Positions 7,996 through 19,200 of a stretch of DNA of 44,730 nt are shown piece after piece; position 1 is the stretch's first letter; each line of letters opens with the position of its first letter. A program made the translations under genes and the position numbers. Source of the stretch: Bacteroidales bacterium (lineage in GTDB: Bacteria > Bacteroidota > Bacteroidia > Bacteroidales > WCHB1-69); contig JAAYKF010000097.1 of NCBI GenBank assembly GCA_012522535.1, forward strand, positions 1 to 44,730, given 5' to 3'. The notes beneath the pieces are model-generated. The model was not told where the DNA came from, searched no databases, and was given only the letters and a program-made list of their open reading frames with translations.

Positions 7996-8918
7996 TGAAA
8001 CTTGATAGTAAAATATATCTTGCCGGGCACAATGGATTGGTTGGCAGTGCCATAATGCGAAATCTTCAGGAAAGAGGATATACAAATATTATTACCAAAA
8101 CCTCCAACGACTTAGATTTGAGAAGGCAAAAAGAGGTGGAAGATTTTTTTGAAAAAGAGAAGCTAGATTATGTTTTTTTGGCAGCTGCAAAAGTTGGCGG
8201 AATACACGCCAATAACACCTATCCAGCGGAGTTTTTGTACGACAATTTAATGATAGAATCTAATATTATTCACTCGGCTTATCTTTCGGGGGTTGAGAAA
8301 TTGCTTTTTTTGGGAAGTTCGTGTATATATCCAAAATTTGCTCCGCAGCCCATCAAGGAGAGTGATTTGCTAACAGGACTTCTTGAGCCAACTAACGAGG
8401 CGTATGCCATTGCCAAAATTGCAGGAATTGAGCTGTGTAAATTCTACCGCCGACAATATGGAGTGAATTTTATTTCGGCAATGCCTACAAATTTATACGG
8501 CATAAACGACAATTTCGATTTGAACACATCGCATGTTTTGCCAGCTCTAATACGTAAATTCCATGAGGCTAAAATCAATCAAGAAAAATCTGTTGTTATG
8601 TGGGGAAGTGGTAAGCCATTGCGTGAGTTTTTATATGTTGACGATTTGGCTGATGCTTTGGTGCATTTGATGCTCAATTACAGTGAAGAGACCCATGTAA
8701 ATGTGGGAACGGGAGAGGATATTTCCATTGCCAATTTGGCGAAAATGATAAAAGAGATTGTTGGCTATGAAGGCGAAATTGTAAATGATTTGTCCAAACC
8801 CGATGGCACTCCACGAAAGCTTTTAGATGTGAGCCTGCTTCACAGCACCGGTTGGAAGCATAAAACTTCTTTGGAAGAGGGCATATCAAAGGTTTATAAG
8901 TGGTATATTGGAACCTAA
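7995..8918 (+). CDS. fcl: GDP-L-fucose synthase
   Basis: A 307-residue SDR epimerase/reductase that turns GDP-4-keto-6-deoxymannose into GDP-L-fucose with NADPH. Motifs are GHNGLVGSA (10-18), [36 protein letters not shown] with the active-site serine and cysteine, and YAIAK (Y137, K141). [18 protein letters not shown] is a further family hallmark. The gene overlaps gmd by one base and ends the operon. No glycosyltransferase, flippase or fucose salvage gene is nearby, so the fucose is used by loci elsewhere in the genome. Confidence 0.95.
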   Translation: MKLDSKIYLAGHNGLVGSAIMRNLQERGYTNIITKTSNDLDLRRQKEVEDFFEKEKLDYVFLAAAKVGGIHANNTYPAEFLYDNLMIESNIIHSAYLSGVEKLLFLGSSCIYPKFAPQPIKESDLLTGLLEPTNEAYAIAKIAGIELCKFYRRQYGVNFISAMPTNLYGINDNFDLNTSHVLPALIRKFHEAKINQEKSVVMWGSGKPLREFLYVDDLADALVHLMLNYSEETHVNVGTGEDISIANLAKMIKEIVGYEGEIVNDLSKPDGTPRKLLDVSLLHSTGWKHKTSLEEGISKVYKWYIGT

Positions 8919-8999
8919 ATTTCTAAGGTTTTGATTTTCACGCTGTAAGTCTGAGTAATTTATTCTATAGTCGTTGAGCGTAGTCGAAACGCCGATTTT

Positions 9000-9062
9000 C
9001 AATTTGTCATCTTGAGTAGTCCCGATTTTATCAAGGACGAGCATCGAAAGATAGGCAAATTG
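9000..9062. repeat. Palindromic dispersed repeat, family P2 (copy 2)
   Basis: Starts CAATTTGTC (9000-9008) and ends GGCAAATTG (9054-9062). Inner ATCTT (9009-9013) pairs with AAGAT (9048-9052), replacing the AGTCT/AGACT pair of copy 1. The centre CCCGATTTTATC and the motif CGAGCATCGA are shared. A TGAGCGTAGTCGAAA motif lies just upstream, as it does near copy 1. Confidence 0.75.
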
Positions 9063-9115
9063 TTTCACAGTTCTTCATTTCTTAACCGCATCCCAAAATA
9101 CTTTTTTGGCTTTAA

Positions 9116-9145
9116 ACCTACAAGGTCGGGAAAGACCTTGCAGGA
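9116..9145. repeat. Palindromic dispersed repeat, family P1 (copy 2)
   Basis: ACCTACAAGGTC, then GGGAAA, then GACCTTGCAGGA, in the opposite orientation to the copy at 409-442. The following GATATATT is also found after the copy at 37086-37111. It lies 50 bases downstream of the minus-strand gene ending at 9196 and may help to end that transcript. Confidence 0.7.
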
Positions 9146-9195
9146 TATATTCGCTCGATGGGCCTGAAATAGCCGTGTTTGTAGTGTGATTAAGT

Positions 9196-9957
9196 TTACT
9201 TATTTATAATAAGTTTTTTGGTGTAAGCTGATTTATTATTAATGATCATGGAGTAGAAATAAATTCCCTCTTCTAATTCGGAGGTGTTTACGTAAACTTT
9301 TCCGCTACCACCATTAATATTTTCGACAAAAACCACTGCACCAAGAATATTTTTTACTACTATTTGTGCATTTCCATTAAATCCCATGGGGAGAGTATAT
9401 GGAATATTGGTATAGCTTGATGCTGGATTTGGTCTGGCATTTTGCATGGAAGAGTTTTCAATAATATAATTTTCAATTCCTACGGGTTCAATGTTGAACA
9501 TATATTCAATGCTAACCTTGTCATCTTCAATGAAATCGCCATATTCGTCGCAAACATAGAAGGTGAATTTCACTATTGAAGTTCCAACTTTTTCGTTGGT
9601 CCAAAACTCTACATAAAATTCGTTTTCTTTGAGTTCATTTTCCTCTAATAAAATTGATGATGATGAAACCATAACATGAGGTGGATAGCACTGACTCCAG
9701 CAAAATCCGCACTCGCTGCCTTCAACAATATCAATTTGTTCTTTTAATACTTTTACATCAACATAGTCGTTGGTATTGTTTTTTACACCTACACTTGTTT
9801 CTTGCATAAAATACATGATTGTAGCATCAACGTTTGCATTAATGGTTATTTTAGCTCCATCCTCTATGAGAGTGCCGTTTTTGTATAAGCTTAGGCTTTG
9901 CGAAAAGCTCCAAAAACTTATTAGAATAAAACTTAGGGTGATAAATATTTTTCTCAT
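9196..9957 (-). CDS. Small secreted protein with T9SS type A sorting domain
   Basis: A 253-residue secreted protein. The chosen ATG (9957) gives a clean signal peptide, MRKIFITLSFILISFWSFSQ; the open frame continues upstream, but with no signal character. The middle carries CGFCWSQCYPP in a beta-rich region, a cysteine motif I recognise from small T9SS cargo proteins of unknown function. The last 80 residues, from ARPNPASSYTNIPYTLP to SAYTKKLIINK, form a type A C-terminal sorting domain that directs export by the type IX system and surface anchoring. It points away from the giant gene at 10211. No enzymatic motif is seen. Confidence 0.85.
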   Translation of the reverse strand: MRKIFITLSFILISFWSFSQSLSLYKNGTLIEDGAKITINANVDATIMYFMQETSVGVKNNTNDYVDVKVLKEQIDIVEGSECGFCWSQCYPPHVMVSSSSILLEENELKENEFYVEFWTNEKVGTSIVKFTFYVCDEYGDFIEDDKVSIEYMFNIEPVGIENYIIENSSMQNARPNPASSYTNIPYTLPMGFNGNAQIVVKNILGAVVFVENINGGSGKVYVNTSELEEGIYFYSMIINNKSAYTKKLIINK

Positions 9958-10129
9958 TATCTTGTTGTCTTTTAGTTTAACAATACAAATATAGTGCATT
10001 AAAAAGCAAAAATCAATCCACAAATGGCTTATTAAATCTAAAATAACAAATAAGTTTAATTTATTAATACTTGACAGAGTACCTAAATAGATTTAGGTGC
10101 AATATTCGTGTTATAAATGTGTAAAAGGC

Positions 10130-10159
10130 TTGCAAAGCCGTGAAATCTTACTATTTTTG
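10130..10159 (+). promoter_or_regulatory. Promoter of the giant surface protein gene
   Basis: TTG (10130-10132), a 19-bp spacer and TATTTTTG (10152-10159) match the Bacteroidota housekeeping consensus closely. Transcription should begin near 10166, giving a leader of about 45 bases. Small palindromes (ACCTAAAT/ATTTAGGT at 10081-10098 and GGCTTGCAAAGCC at 10127-10139) lie upstream of, or overlap, the -33 site and could bind a regulator. Confidence 0.65.
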
Positions 10160-10210
10160 TATTCTGAATAAAAAATATTTCAAAAACTATAACAAAAAAA
10201 CACGATTTAC

Positions 10211-13200
10211 ATGAGAAAATTTAGCTTTTTACTGCTTATGCTAATTGTTAGTTTGTCCTTAAAAGCACAAACTACAATTTTAAGCGAAGGGTTTGAAACA
10301 CCTCCATACGAGTTTGTTTCTTCGGAAATGGGAGGTGTGCCACATTGGGTGGAAAATGACACGTACTATTTCACTGGAACAAAGTCGATTCATGGTGCTG
10401 TGCCACAGGCTGGTATAACAAATCTGACATCTCCTAAATTTACAAAAGGTGAACACACTAAGGTTTACCTTAGATTTAAACACATTTGTAAAATAGACCC
10501 CGCAGATCATGGCTTGGTTAGGTATATTATTAATGGAGGAACTCCACTATCATTGCCATCCGATCCTGAGGTCTATTTTAGACCGTCAAGTGGTGGTTAT
10601 TCCGTTAACGGTCGTTTTTCTTCAGCTTCATACACAGAGTGGAACTCTGCAGAACTAACAGCCCAGCCAACAAACAGTTGGTGGAAAGAGGAGATTTTCG
10701 ACATCACTTCTTTATTTGAAAATGACACTGACTCTATGCAAATCCAGTTTAGAATTCAAAAACTAGGTACTGGCACAGAGGAATCTTATGGTTGGTTAGT
10801 TGACGACATTGAAATTATTGGAGGACATGGAGAAATTTTCCCCCCTTCAATTACACTAATGCCCACCGTTCAGCAAGACACAGTTTTTGGTGTTGGACCA
10901 TGGACAGTGAATGCGAAAATTACGGATGAATCGGGTGTTGCAAGTGCAGATATTTTTTACAGACACACTCCTCCAAACGGAACTCCCAGTGCATGGACAG
11001 AAAGTCCGATGACAGTTATAAATGACTCTTTATTCAAATTTGAATTGCCCTCACAGCAATATAGAACCAAAACTGAATATTATATTGTAGCCGAAGACGT
11101 TAATGGAAATGGTACAAACTCTGGAATAAAATGGTTTGTAAATAAACGACCTCCAGCGCAAATTGTTATTGCTACGGATTCAACAGCTTCTACTGATATG
11201 CCTAATCCGTTTTATCAGCTTTATACGCAAGGGAGGATTCAGTTTATAATAAAAGCGAGTGAGCTTGAAGAATTTGGAGTGCCAGCTGGACCCATTGAAA
11301 GCATAGCTTTTAATGTAACAGCAACTTCTGCTCAAACAAGTGCAGGTTCATTATTTGATAACTTTAATATAAAAGGTGGTACTACAACTCAAGAAGTTGC
11401 AAATACAAGTTTTTCACAAAGTCTTCCTGTATTATATGAAGCACCAAACCTAATTGGACAACATGCAGTGGGCTGGAACGAATTTACTTTTTCAACTCCG
11501 ATATATTGGGATGGAACAAGTAACTTAATATTCGAAACATGTTTTAACAACTATACTACTGTGTCAAACTATAGTGGCAATGCTTCAATTACTCAAACAA
11601 ATACATCTTTTATATCATCGTCAGCTGCTTACACAGATTCAGGAACTCCTGATGTGTGTTCCAGTATTGGAAGTTCTAATTTATATACATATTCCAAACG
11701 TCCTGTTGTGAGATTAGGGTACCAGCAAACAGATTTTGATATTGATGTTGAGATGCTGGCAATTACACAGCCTTCAGGAAACTTGGTTGAAACAAGTAAT
11801 TCGGATGTTGTGGTTAAAATTAAAAACCAAGGGGAACAAGCTTTAACATCAGCCGACATTAGATGGTCGATAAATGATGTTGTTCAGCCAGAAGTTTATA
11901 ACTGGACAGGTGAGATTTATCAAGACCAAATGTCAGCTGACATAGTTGTTGTTGAAGATCATTTCTTCACTCCAGGTAGAAAAGATATTAAAGTTTGGGT
12001 AGAAAACCTAAATAGTGGCGAAGATATGAATCATGCCAACGACACTGCTTATAAAACAATTTTTGTTTGTGGTGGTCCGCTTGTGGCTGGAACATACACC
12101 ATTGGAGGTGCAACGCCAGACTTTGCCGACATAGATGAGGCAACTAGTAAACTAAAAATTTGTGGTATTTCGGGACCTGTTGTATTCAACATACGTTCGG
12201 GAGTTTATCACGAAACCATAGACCTATCTGCCATAGCAGGCTCGTCGGTGGCAAATACAATTACTTTTAAGTCGGAAACAGGAAATGCAGCCGATGTTGC
12301 CGTAATTGATACCATCAACAATAAAGCTACAATATATATAGATGGGGTATCAAACTTGAGATTTGAAAATCTTACTCTAAAAGCCACCTCTAATACCAGA
12401 TCAAGAGTTGTTGAGCTAAACAAAGGAGTTGAAAATGTTAAGTTTGAAGGTAATATTTTTGAAGGTAAAGAGATAAATAGCTCATTAGCAAATTATGCAC
12501 TTGTTTACTCTTCAAAAACCTCAGAATATAAAGATAAAGATCTATTTTTTGAGAATAATGAGTTTATTAATGGTTCATTTGGTTTACACATAAAAGCCAC
12601 TTCTACTTTATTGTCGGATAGTATTGTTGCAACAAACAATAAGTTTAACAATGCTTATAGAAGTATCTATGTAGAAAGAGTGAATGGGCTTATTATAAAT
12701 TCAAATATTATTGAGCAAAACACAGCTTCTACTCAAGAGTTTTCTGGAATATATATAACTAATGTTAATAGATTCCATCAGATAAATAAGAATACAATAA
12801 AATCGCACAAACTTGCCAATGGTATTTATCTATCATCAACAAGAGGTTTAACTCAAGCCTTTAGAGGTCTTATTTCCAACAACTTTATTGCATCTAATGG
12901 AAATATTACCAATGCCAGTGGTATCTATTTTAGCGATAATAACAATATAAATCTATACTACAACTCAATTAATATTACTGGTGCTGATGCGGTAACTTCA
13001 AGAGCAGCCTATTTTAGCTCCGGAAACGCCATTAGCTTACGTAACAATATATTTGCAAACTCAGCCAAAGGACGTGCAATTTACATTGCTACAAGCCCAG
13101 CAAATTATAGCTCCGAAAATAACAACTTATACACAAACGGAGAGGGTGTTGGATATTACTCATCTGTAAACAGAGTTGATTTAGAGGCATATCAAACAGC

Positions 13201-16200
13201 ATCAAGCACTGAGGCAAACTCAATAAGCATCGACCCATATTTCAACCCATTTGATAATCCATCAATTATAGAGGTAGGACTAAATGCAGCGGGTGTTGTT
13301 GTTGCAGAAGTTACCGATGACTTATTTGGAAACGCCAGAGATGTTAGCAATCCAGATATTGGAGCAGTTGAATTTGAGGTTTCTCCACACGACTTAGCAA
13401 TTCTTGAAATTATTAATCCAACAGACGATATAGTTTGTAATATTGAAGATGTTGAAATTTCGGTTGTAATTAGAAATACAGGTACATCTACCATTGATTT
13501 TGATGCTAATAATATCACTCTTTTTGCCAAAGCCATAGGCTCCTACGATCAAGATTTTGACTTCACAATTGATGAAGGCGAATTGGAAACAGGAGCAACA
13601 ATGCAGGTTGTAATAACTGATGCTTTGGAGCTTTTGGACAAAATGGTTTACGAAATTAAAGTATGGCACGAGTGGGCATTGGATGCCAATGACCTAAATG
13701 ACGAAGTTACCATGGAATTGGATGTTACGAAGATAGATGCTCTACCATATGAGTTAGACTTCTCTTCGGAACCAGTTCCAGCAGCTAAAATAAGTATTCT
13801 AAGTGGTACAAAAAGCTGGGAAATTGTAGAAGGAAATCAAGCCAGTCCTACTGTTGCACCAGTTTATGGAACAGGAAGATTGTATTACAATGCTTATAGT
13901 GCAACCAGCGGTAACTCATCCAGAATGGCAATGTGGCCATTTGATTTCAGTGCCGTAAACAATCCAATTGTTGAGTTCTGGATGTCGCAAGACAATGGTC
14001 AGTCATCTAAAACTAAAGAAGGTGTAACTGTTAGAGTATCGTTAGACGGTGGTCAAAACTGGTTGAATGATACACTTTTTGCACCTCGTTATAATGCAGA
14101 TTTCACTACACCAGGTTGGAAACGCTTCGAGCTGAATTTAGCCAACTACGTTGGATACGATTGTGTTACAATTGCATTTGATGCTTATAGCGAATATGGA
14201 AACAACTTTAGTATTGACAAAATAGTTGTTCGCGACTTATTTGATAATGACATTAGAGTTAATTACGTTCACACCTTAGGTAGTGCACCACTAGAATTTG
14301 CTTCGCCTGTTAAGGTAAGAGCAGAGGTTGAAAATCTTGGAGCAGAGCATCAATTTGATGTTGATGTAGTTATGGCTGTTACAGGTGCCAACACTTTTGA
14401 TGAAACTATTGTAATTGATTCATTAATGTATGGTACTAAGAAAGTGGTTGAATTTGAAATTTCTCCATCTGTTTTAGGAGCAAACTTAGTTACAGTTTCG
14501 GTTGATGATGATGAAGACATTTCAAACAACACTGTTACCTACGATTTAGTATCTACCGAAGATTACTATTCGCATGCCGATGGCACTGATGCCTTCAACT
14601 ATCAATCCAATGGAAATGGAATGTTATTGGCAAAATATAATGTTCAAGGAAGAAGAACAGTTAAAGCCGTTAAAGCATATTTGAATAATGAAAATATAGA
14701 AGGTAAAAAACTATATGGTGTTGTAATGAATGAAGAGGGGCAAATTATAGGTCGCTCGGATACAATTACACTTGTTGCTGCAGATGGAAACACGTGGAAG
14801 TCGTTCGAGATTAACGATTGGCACTATGTTTCTGTTGAAGATAATGACTTTTATGTTGGTATAGCACAAATAGGCTCTGGATATCAGCCCATTGGCTCGC
14901 AGCAAGAGTCGCCACTACGTGAAGGTGCATTCTTTACAGCAAACTCTACAGGTGGCTCTCTATCGGCGGTTAACAACAAAGGACGCTTAATGATAGGTGC
15001 CGAAGTTGGTTCAATGCCAGCTTATGATGCTCAGCTAATGGCTATAACCAATCCTGTTGGAGGTTGTGGAGTGGATGAGCAAGAAATTACCATTGAAATA
15101 TTCAACTACGGTTCGGAAGATATTCTTCCAAACACGCTTACAGCATGGTATTCTGTAAACGAGGGAGCTGCTGTTTCGCAAGTTGTTAACGCAACAATAG
15201 AAGCAGGTGCAACATATGCACACGCATTTACTCCTGCATTTGACTTTACACCCGCAGGCTTAGATGCAGAAGATTTTACCATAGATGTATGGATAAATCA
15301 TCCTTCTGATAACCTAAATCAAAATGACTCAATATTTGATTATGAATTTACGGTAAAACCAACACCACCAGCACCAATAATCACCTCCGACAACCCACAA
15401 TATGTAGATTATATGCAATCAGCAACATTGTCGGCTGCAATCCCAAGTGGATTTGAAGGTGCTATTAATTGGTACGAAAACGAAACAGACCTTGAGCCCA
15501 TCCACACAGGAGAGTTCTTCGAAACACCCCTTGTAGAAGCAGATGATACATACTATTTAACTTTCCACCGTATTGATGATATGGGATATACTGAAATAGG
15601 AACAGGAAATTCTACCCAAAGATATCCTTTAGGAAACTTTTACGGATATGAAAGAGGCGTAGCACTTTATGCTGCAGATGAAATAGGGGGAGCAGGAGCT
15701 ATTGAAAGCCTATCTTTCTATATAGGTGCTACTGTTGATGTAACTCATCCTATCAAAATTTATCTTAAAACAGTATCAACAACAACCATAGCTACAAATA
15801 CTTATGATAGTTTCACCGATGGGGCTACCTTGGTTTATGATGCATCAGTTGCTCACCCTGAAGAAGGTTGGCAAGAGTTTGAATTTACAGAGCCATATGC
15901 CTATGATGGGTCAAGCTCATTAATGGTTATTATAGAAACAAACTTTGGTGGAAATGGTTGGGGACAGGGAAGTGCTGTTCCATCTATTCGTTATTCAAAT
16001 AGTCCAGATAGGTTTATCCGTTGGCAACAAGACAACTCAATGCCAATAGGAAACGGAACTGTCTCTTCAAACCGTCCCAATATCAAATTCTTTAAACAAA
16101 CTTTAGGTTGCGAAAGTGATAAAATTGCACATGATATTATTGTTCAAAATGTTACACTTTACGACTTACAGCCAATTGAGGTTACTTCGCCAGTTACGGC

Positions 16201-19200
16201 TTGTTACTTGGAAGACGAAAATGTGGTTGTGAAAATCAGAAACAATTTCAACAACACAGTGCCAGCAGGTGCTGAGGTGTTCTGCCAAATAAACGACGGA
16301 GCAATTGTTTCTGGAACAATGGAAGATGCCATTGAACCCAACGAAATAGTTGAGTTCACAATTCCAGAAACTTACAACTTTGCTGCAAACGTTGAAGACC
16401 TTGAGTTTAACCTAAGAGTTTGGACAGCTGTTGAAGGCGACACATACAATGCCAACGACACTGTTTACTACTCCTTTGTTTCTCAAAAAACAGCACTTCC
16501 ACTAACATTCACAGATGTAACTATACCATATGCAACAAGTCATACATTTGATTATGAAACAGGAAGCCTTGCAGTATATGCCAATGAAGATGATGAATAT
16601 CCAATCGAAACTCACTCAGGTGGTTTCACAACACCAATTCTATACGAAGATGTTAGCTATTGGCTTGAAGGAAGCGTAGGAGGCAGTGTTGATACAGTGG
16701 TGGGAAGTGGAAATGCCACCGTAACCTTAGCTCCATATTATGGTTATTATAACTATAGTTGGTCAGCAACCTTATATACAGCCGAGGAGATTGGAGCGTC
16801 TGGAAGCATAGATACAATTTTTTACACTACAACTTCAGGTAATAGTGGATATACTGTTGCAAATCAAAAGATATATATGATTGAGGTTGATGAAGTTCAA
16901 TTTGCTGACAATACACCTCCAAGCACAACTGGAATGACATTGGTTTATGAAGGTACAGCAGTTCACTTAAACAACGAAGTTGTAATAGTACTAGATAATC
17001 CATTTGAATATAGTGGTCAAAAATCATTATTGATATATTGGGAAAATCGTAACAATAATTGGACATCTGGATATCCTACATTCAGGGCTTCATCAAAAGC
17101 AAATGTTAGTAAATACGCCTATTCAGATACTGGTATATTCTCAGGAACACCAGCTATGGGTAGCAATCGTCCCGATTTAGGAATAAGAGGTGATGGTAGA
17201 GGTTGCCCCAGCGATAAACTATTTGTAACTGTATCCATTGAGGATGCTCCAGCCAAAGATGTGGGAGTAGTTGAAATAACTAGCCCTGTAGCTACAGGTG
17301 GGTATTTATCTGAGGCAGAAGATATCAGCATCAGAATTAAAAACTACGGACTTGAAGCTGCAAGCAATATAATGATTGGCTATAGAGTGGGTGAAAATGC
17401 ACCAAATGTTGAAATATTTATGGGCATAATTAATCCCGGTGAAATAGTTGAACATACATTTGCCAATGCAGCTAATCTTGCAGACATAACAGAGGAGACA
17501 GTTCTTAAAGCATGGACAAAATACACTGGAGACAATGTAACTATAAATGACACTGCATACATTACTATCTATCCTCCACAATATTGCGACATAACTGTTA
17601 CAAGTCCTGCCTCGTATGGTGATATTGGAAACGTAACCCTTGGAAATATTTATAATGGATTCCCACATCCAATTTATAGCAACCCCGAGGCAACAGGTGG
17701 ATATAATGATTACACCAATACGGTGCCAGCTATCTATATGGTTAAAGGATCTCCATATATTTTCAAAGCTACAACTATAACCGTTACTACAAGCATGTAC
17801 AACACTAAGTATGGTGTTTATATAGACTATAACAGAAATGCAAACTTTGATGCCAACGAACAAGTCTTAACAGGAAATACAACTACACCTGCAGGAAGTG
17901 GATTGTCTCATGCTGATGTAACACTAATAGGTGCAGTATCAGTTCCAGCAACGGCTCAAACTGGATTGACAAGAATGAGAGTAGTTTCTAAAGAGGGCTC
18001 AGACGCACCTGCTTGTGGCTCGTTCACATGGGGTGAAGTGGAAGATTATAGCGTTTACATCGCCGAACCAGAAGATGTTGATGCTTCATTAATAACCTTC
18101 ACATCGCCAAATATATCTACCTCTATCGAAGGTGCCACAGCAACATTTAGAGTTAGATTACAAAACACAGGTAATAACCCTATAACATCTGCCACAGTGA
18201 AACTACTACACAATGGTGAAGTTTATGAAACTGAATGGGAAGGCTCTCTAAACAAATTCCAAGGAACAGAGGTTAACTTAGGAGCAATTACATTCCACGG
18301 TGCTATGAACTACATAACAGCTGTTGTGGAAATGGAAGGCGATATGGTGCCATATAATGACACTATCAGAATGCAAGTTTATGCAAGTCCAGCCTACAAC
18401 CTTGAACCAACAGCAATACTAAACCCTGATAATACATCATGTCCAAACGAGAACTTACCCGTTAAAGTTAGAGTTAAAAATAGCGGTAATCAAGCACTTA
18501 ATATGGCTGAAAACAATGTTCAGATAGGTATTGACATTGCAGGACCAGTAAACTCAAGCTTCACCGAAACCATCACCGAAGGAACAATTGCAGCAGGAGG
18601 ATATAAAGATATTATATTCACCGAAAATGCAAACTTCTCGCTTGGTGGAGAATACACAGTTACAGCATATGTGTTCTTAGAAGCTGATGCCGATAATAGC
18701 AACGACACAATCGTTAAAACTATTACAATGGCAGCAGACATAGCTCAAATGCCCATTACTGAAGACTTTACTGAATTTACAGTAGGTTCAACAAGCTTCC
18801 CCAACGGATGGACACAAACTTCAACAACGGTAGCTACCAACAAATACAAATGGTTGCCAGCTCAAGGACAAACCCTAGACGGAGTTTCGTCAGGACCAGC
18901 TAACGATCACACTACACAAAACGCAGAAGGTAAATATATATACGCATACAGCGGATATGGACTCAACGGAGATAGAGCTTACTTCACATCGCAATGTATA
19001 AATATGAATACAATTCCAGGACAAGAAAACGAAATCTCATACTGGATGCATATGTTCGGAGCGGGAATAGGTAGGCTATATGTTGAAGTTGGATCAGGAG
19101 AAAGCTGGATAAGAGTTGACTCGCTAATAGGACAGCAACAAAGCTCGCAATCAGCAGCCTGGTCACAAAGAGTTGTTAACATTAGCCAAGTGCCAGATGG

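Noticed and set aside
17306..17863. 185-codon minus-strand frame within the giant gene
   Set aside because: It is antisense to a continuous T9SS protein frame, with no recognisable domain; a compositional shadow.
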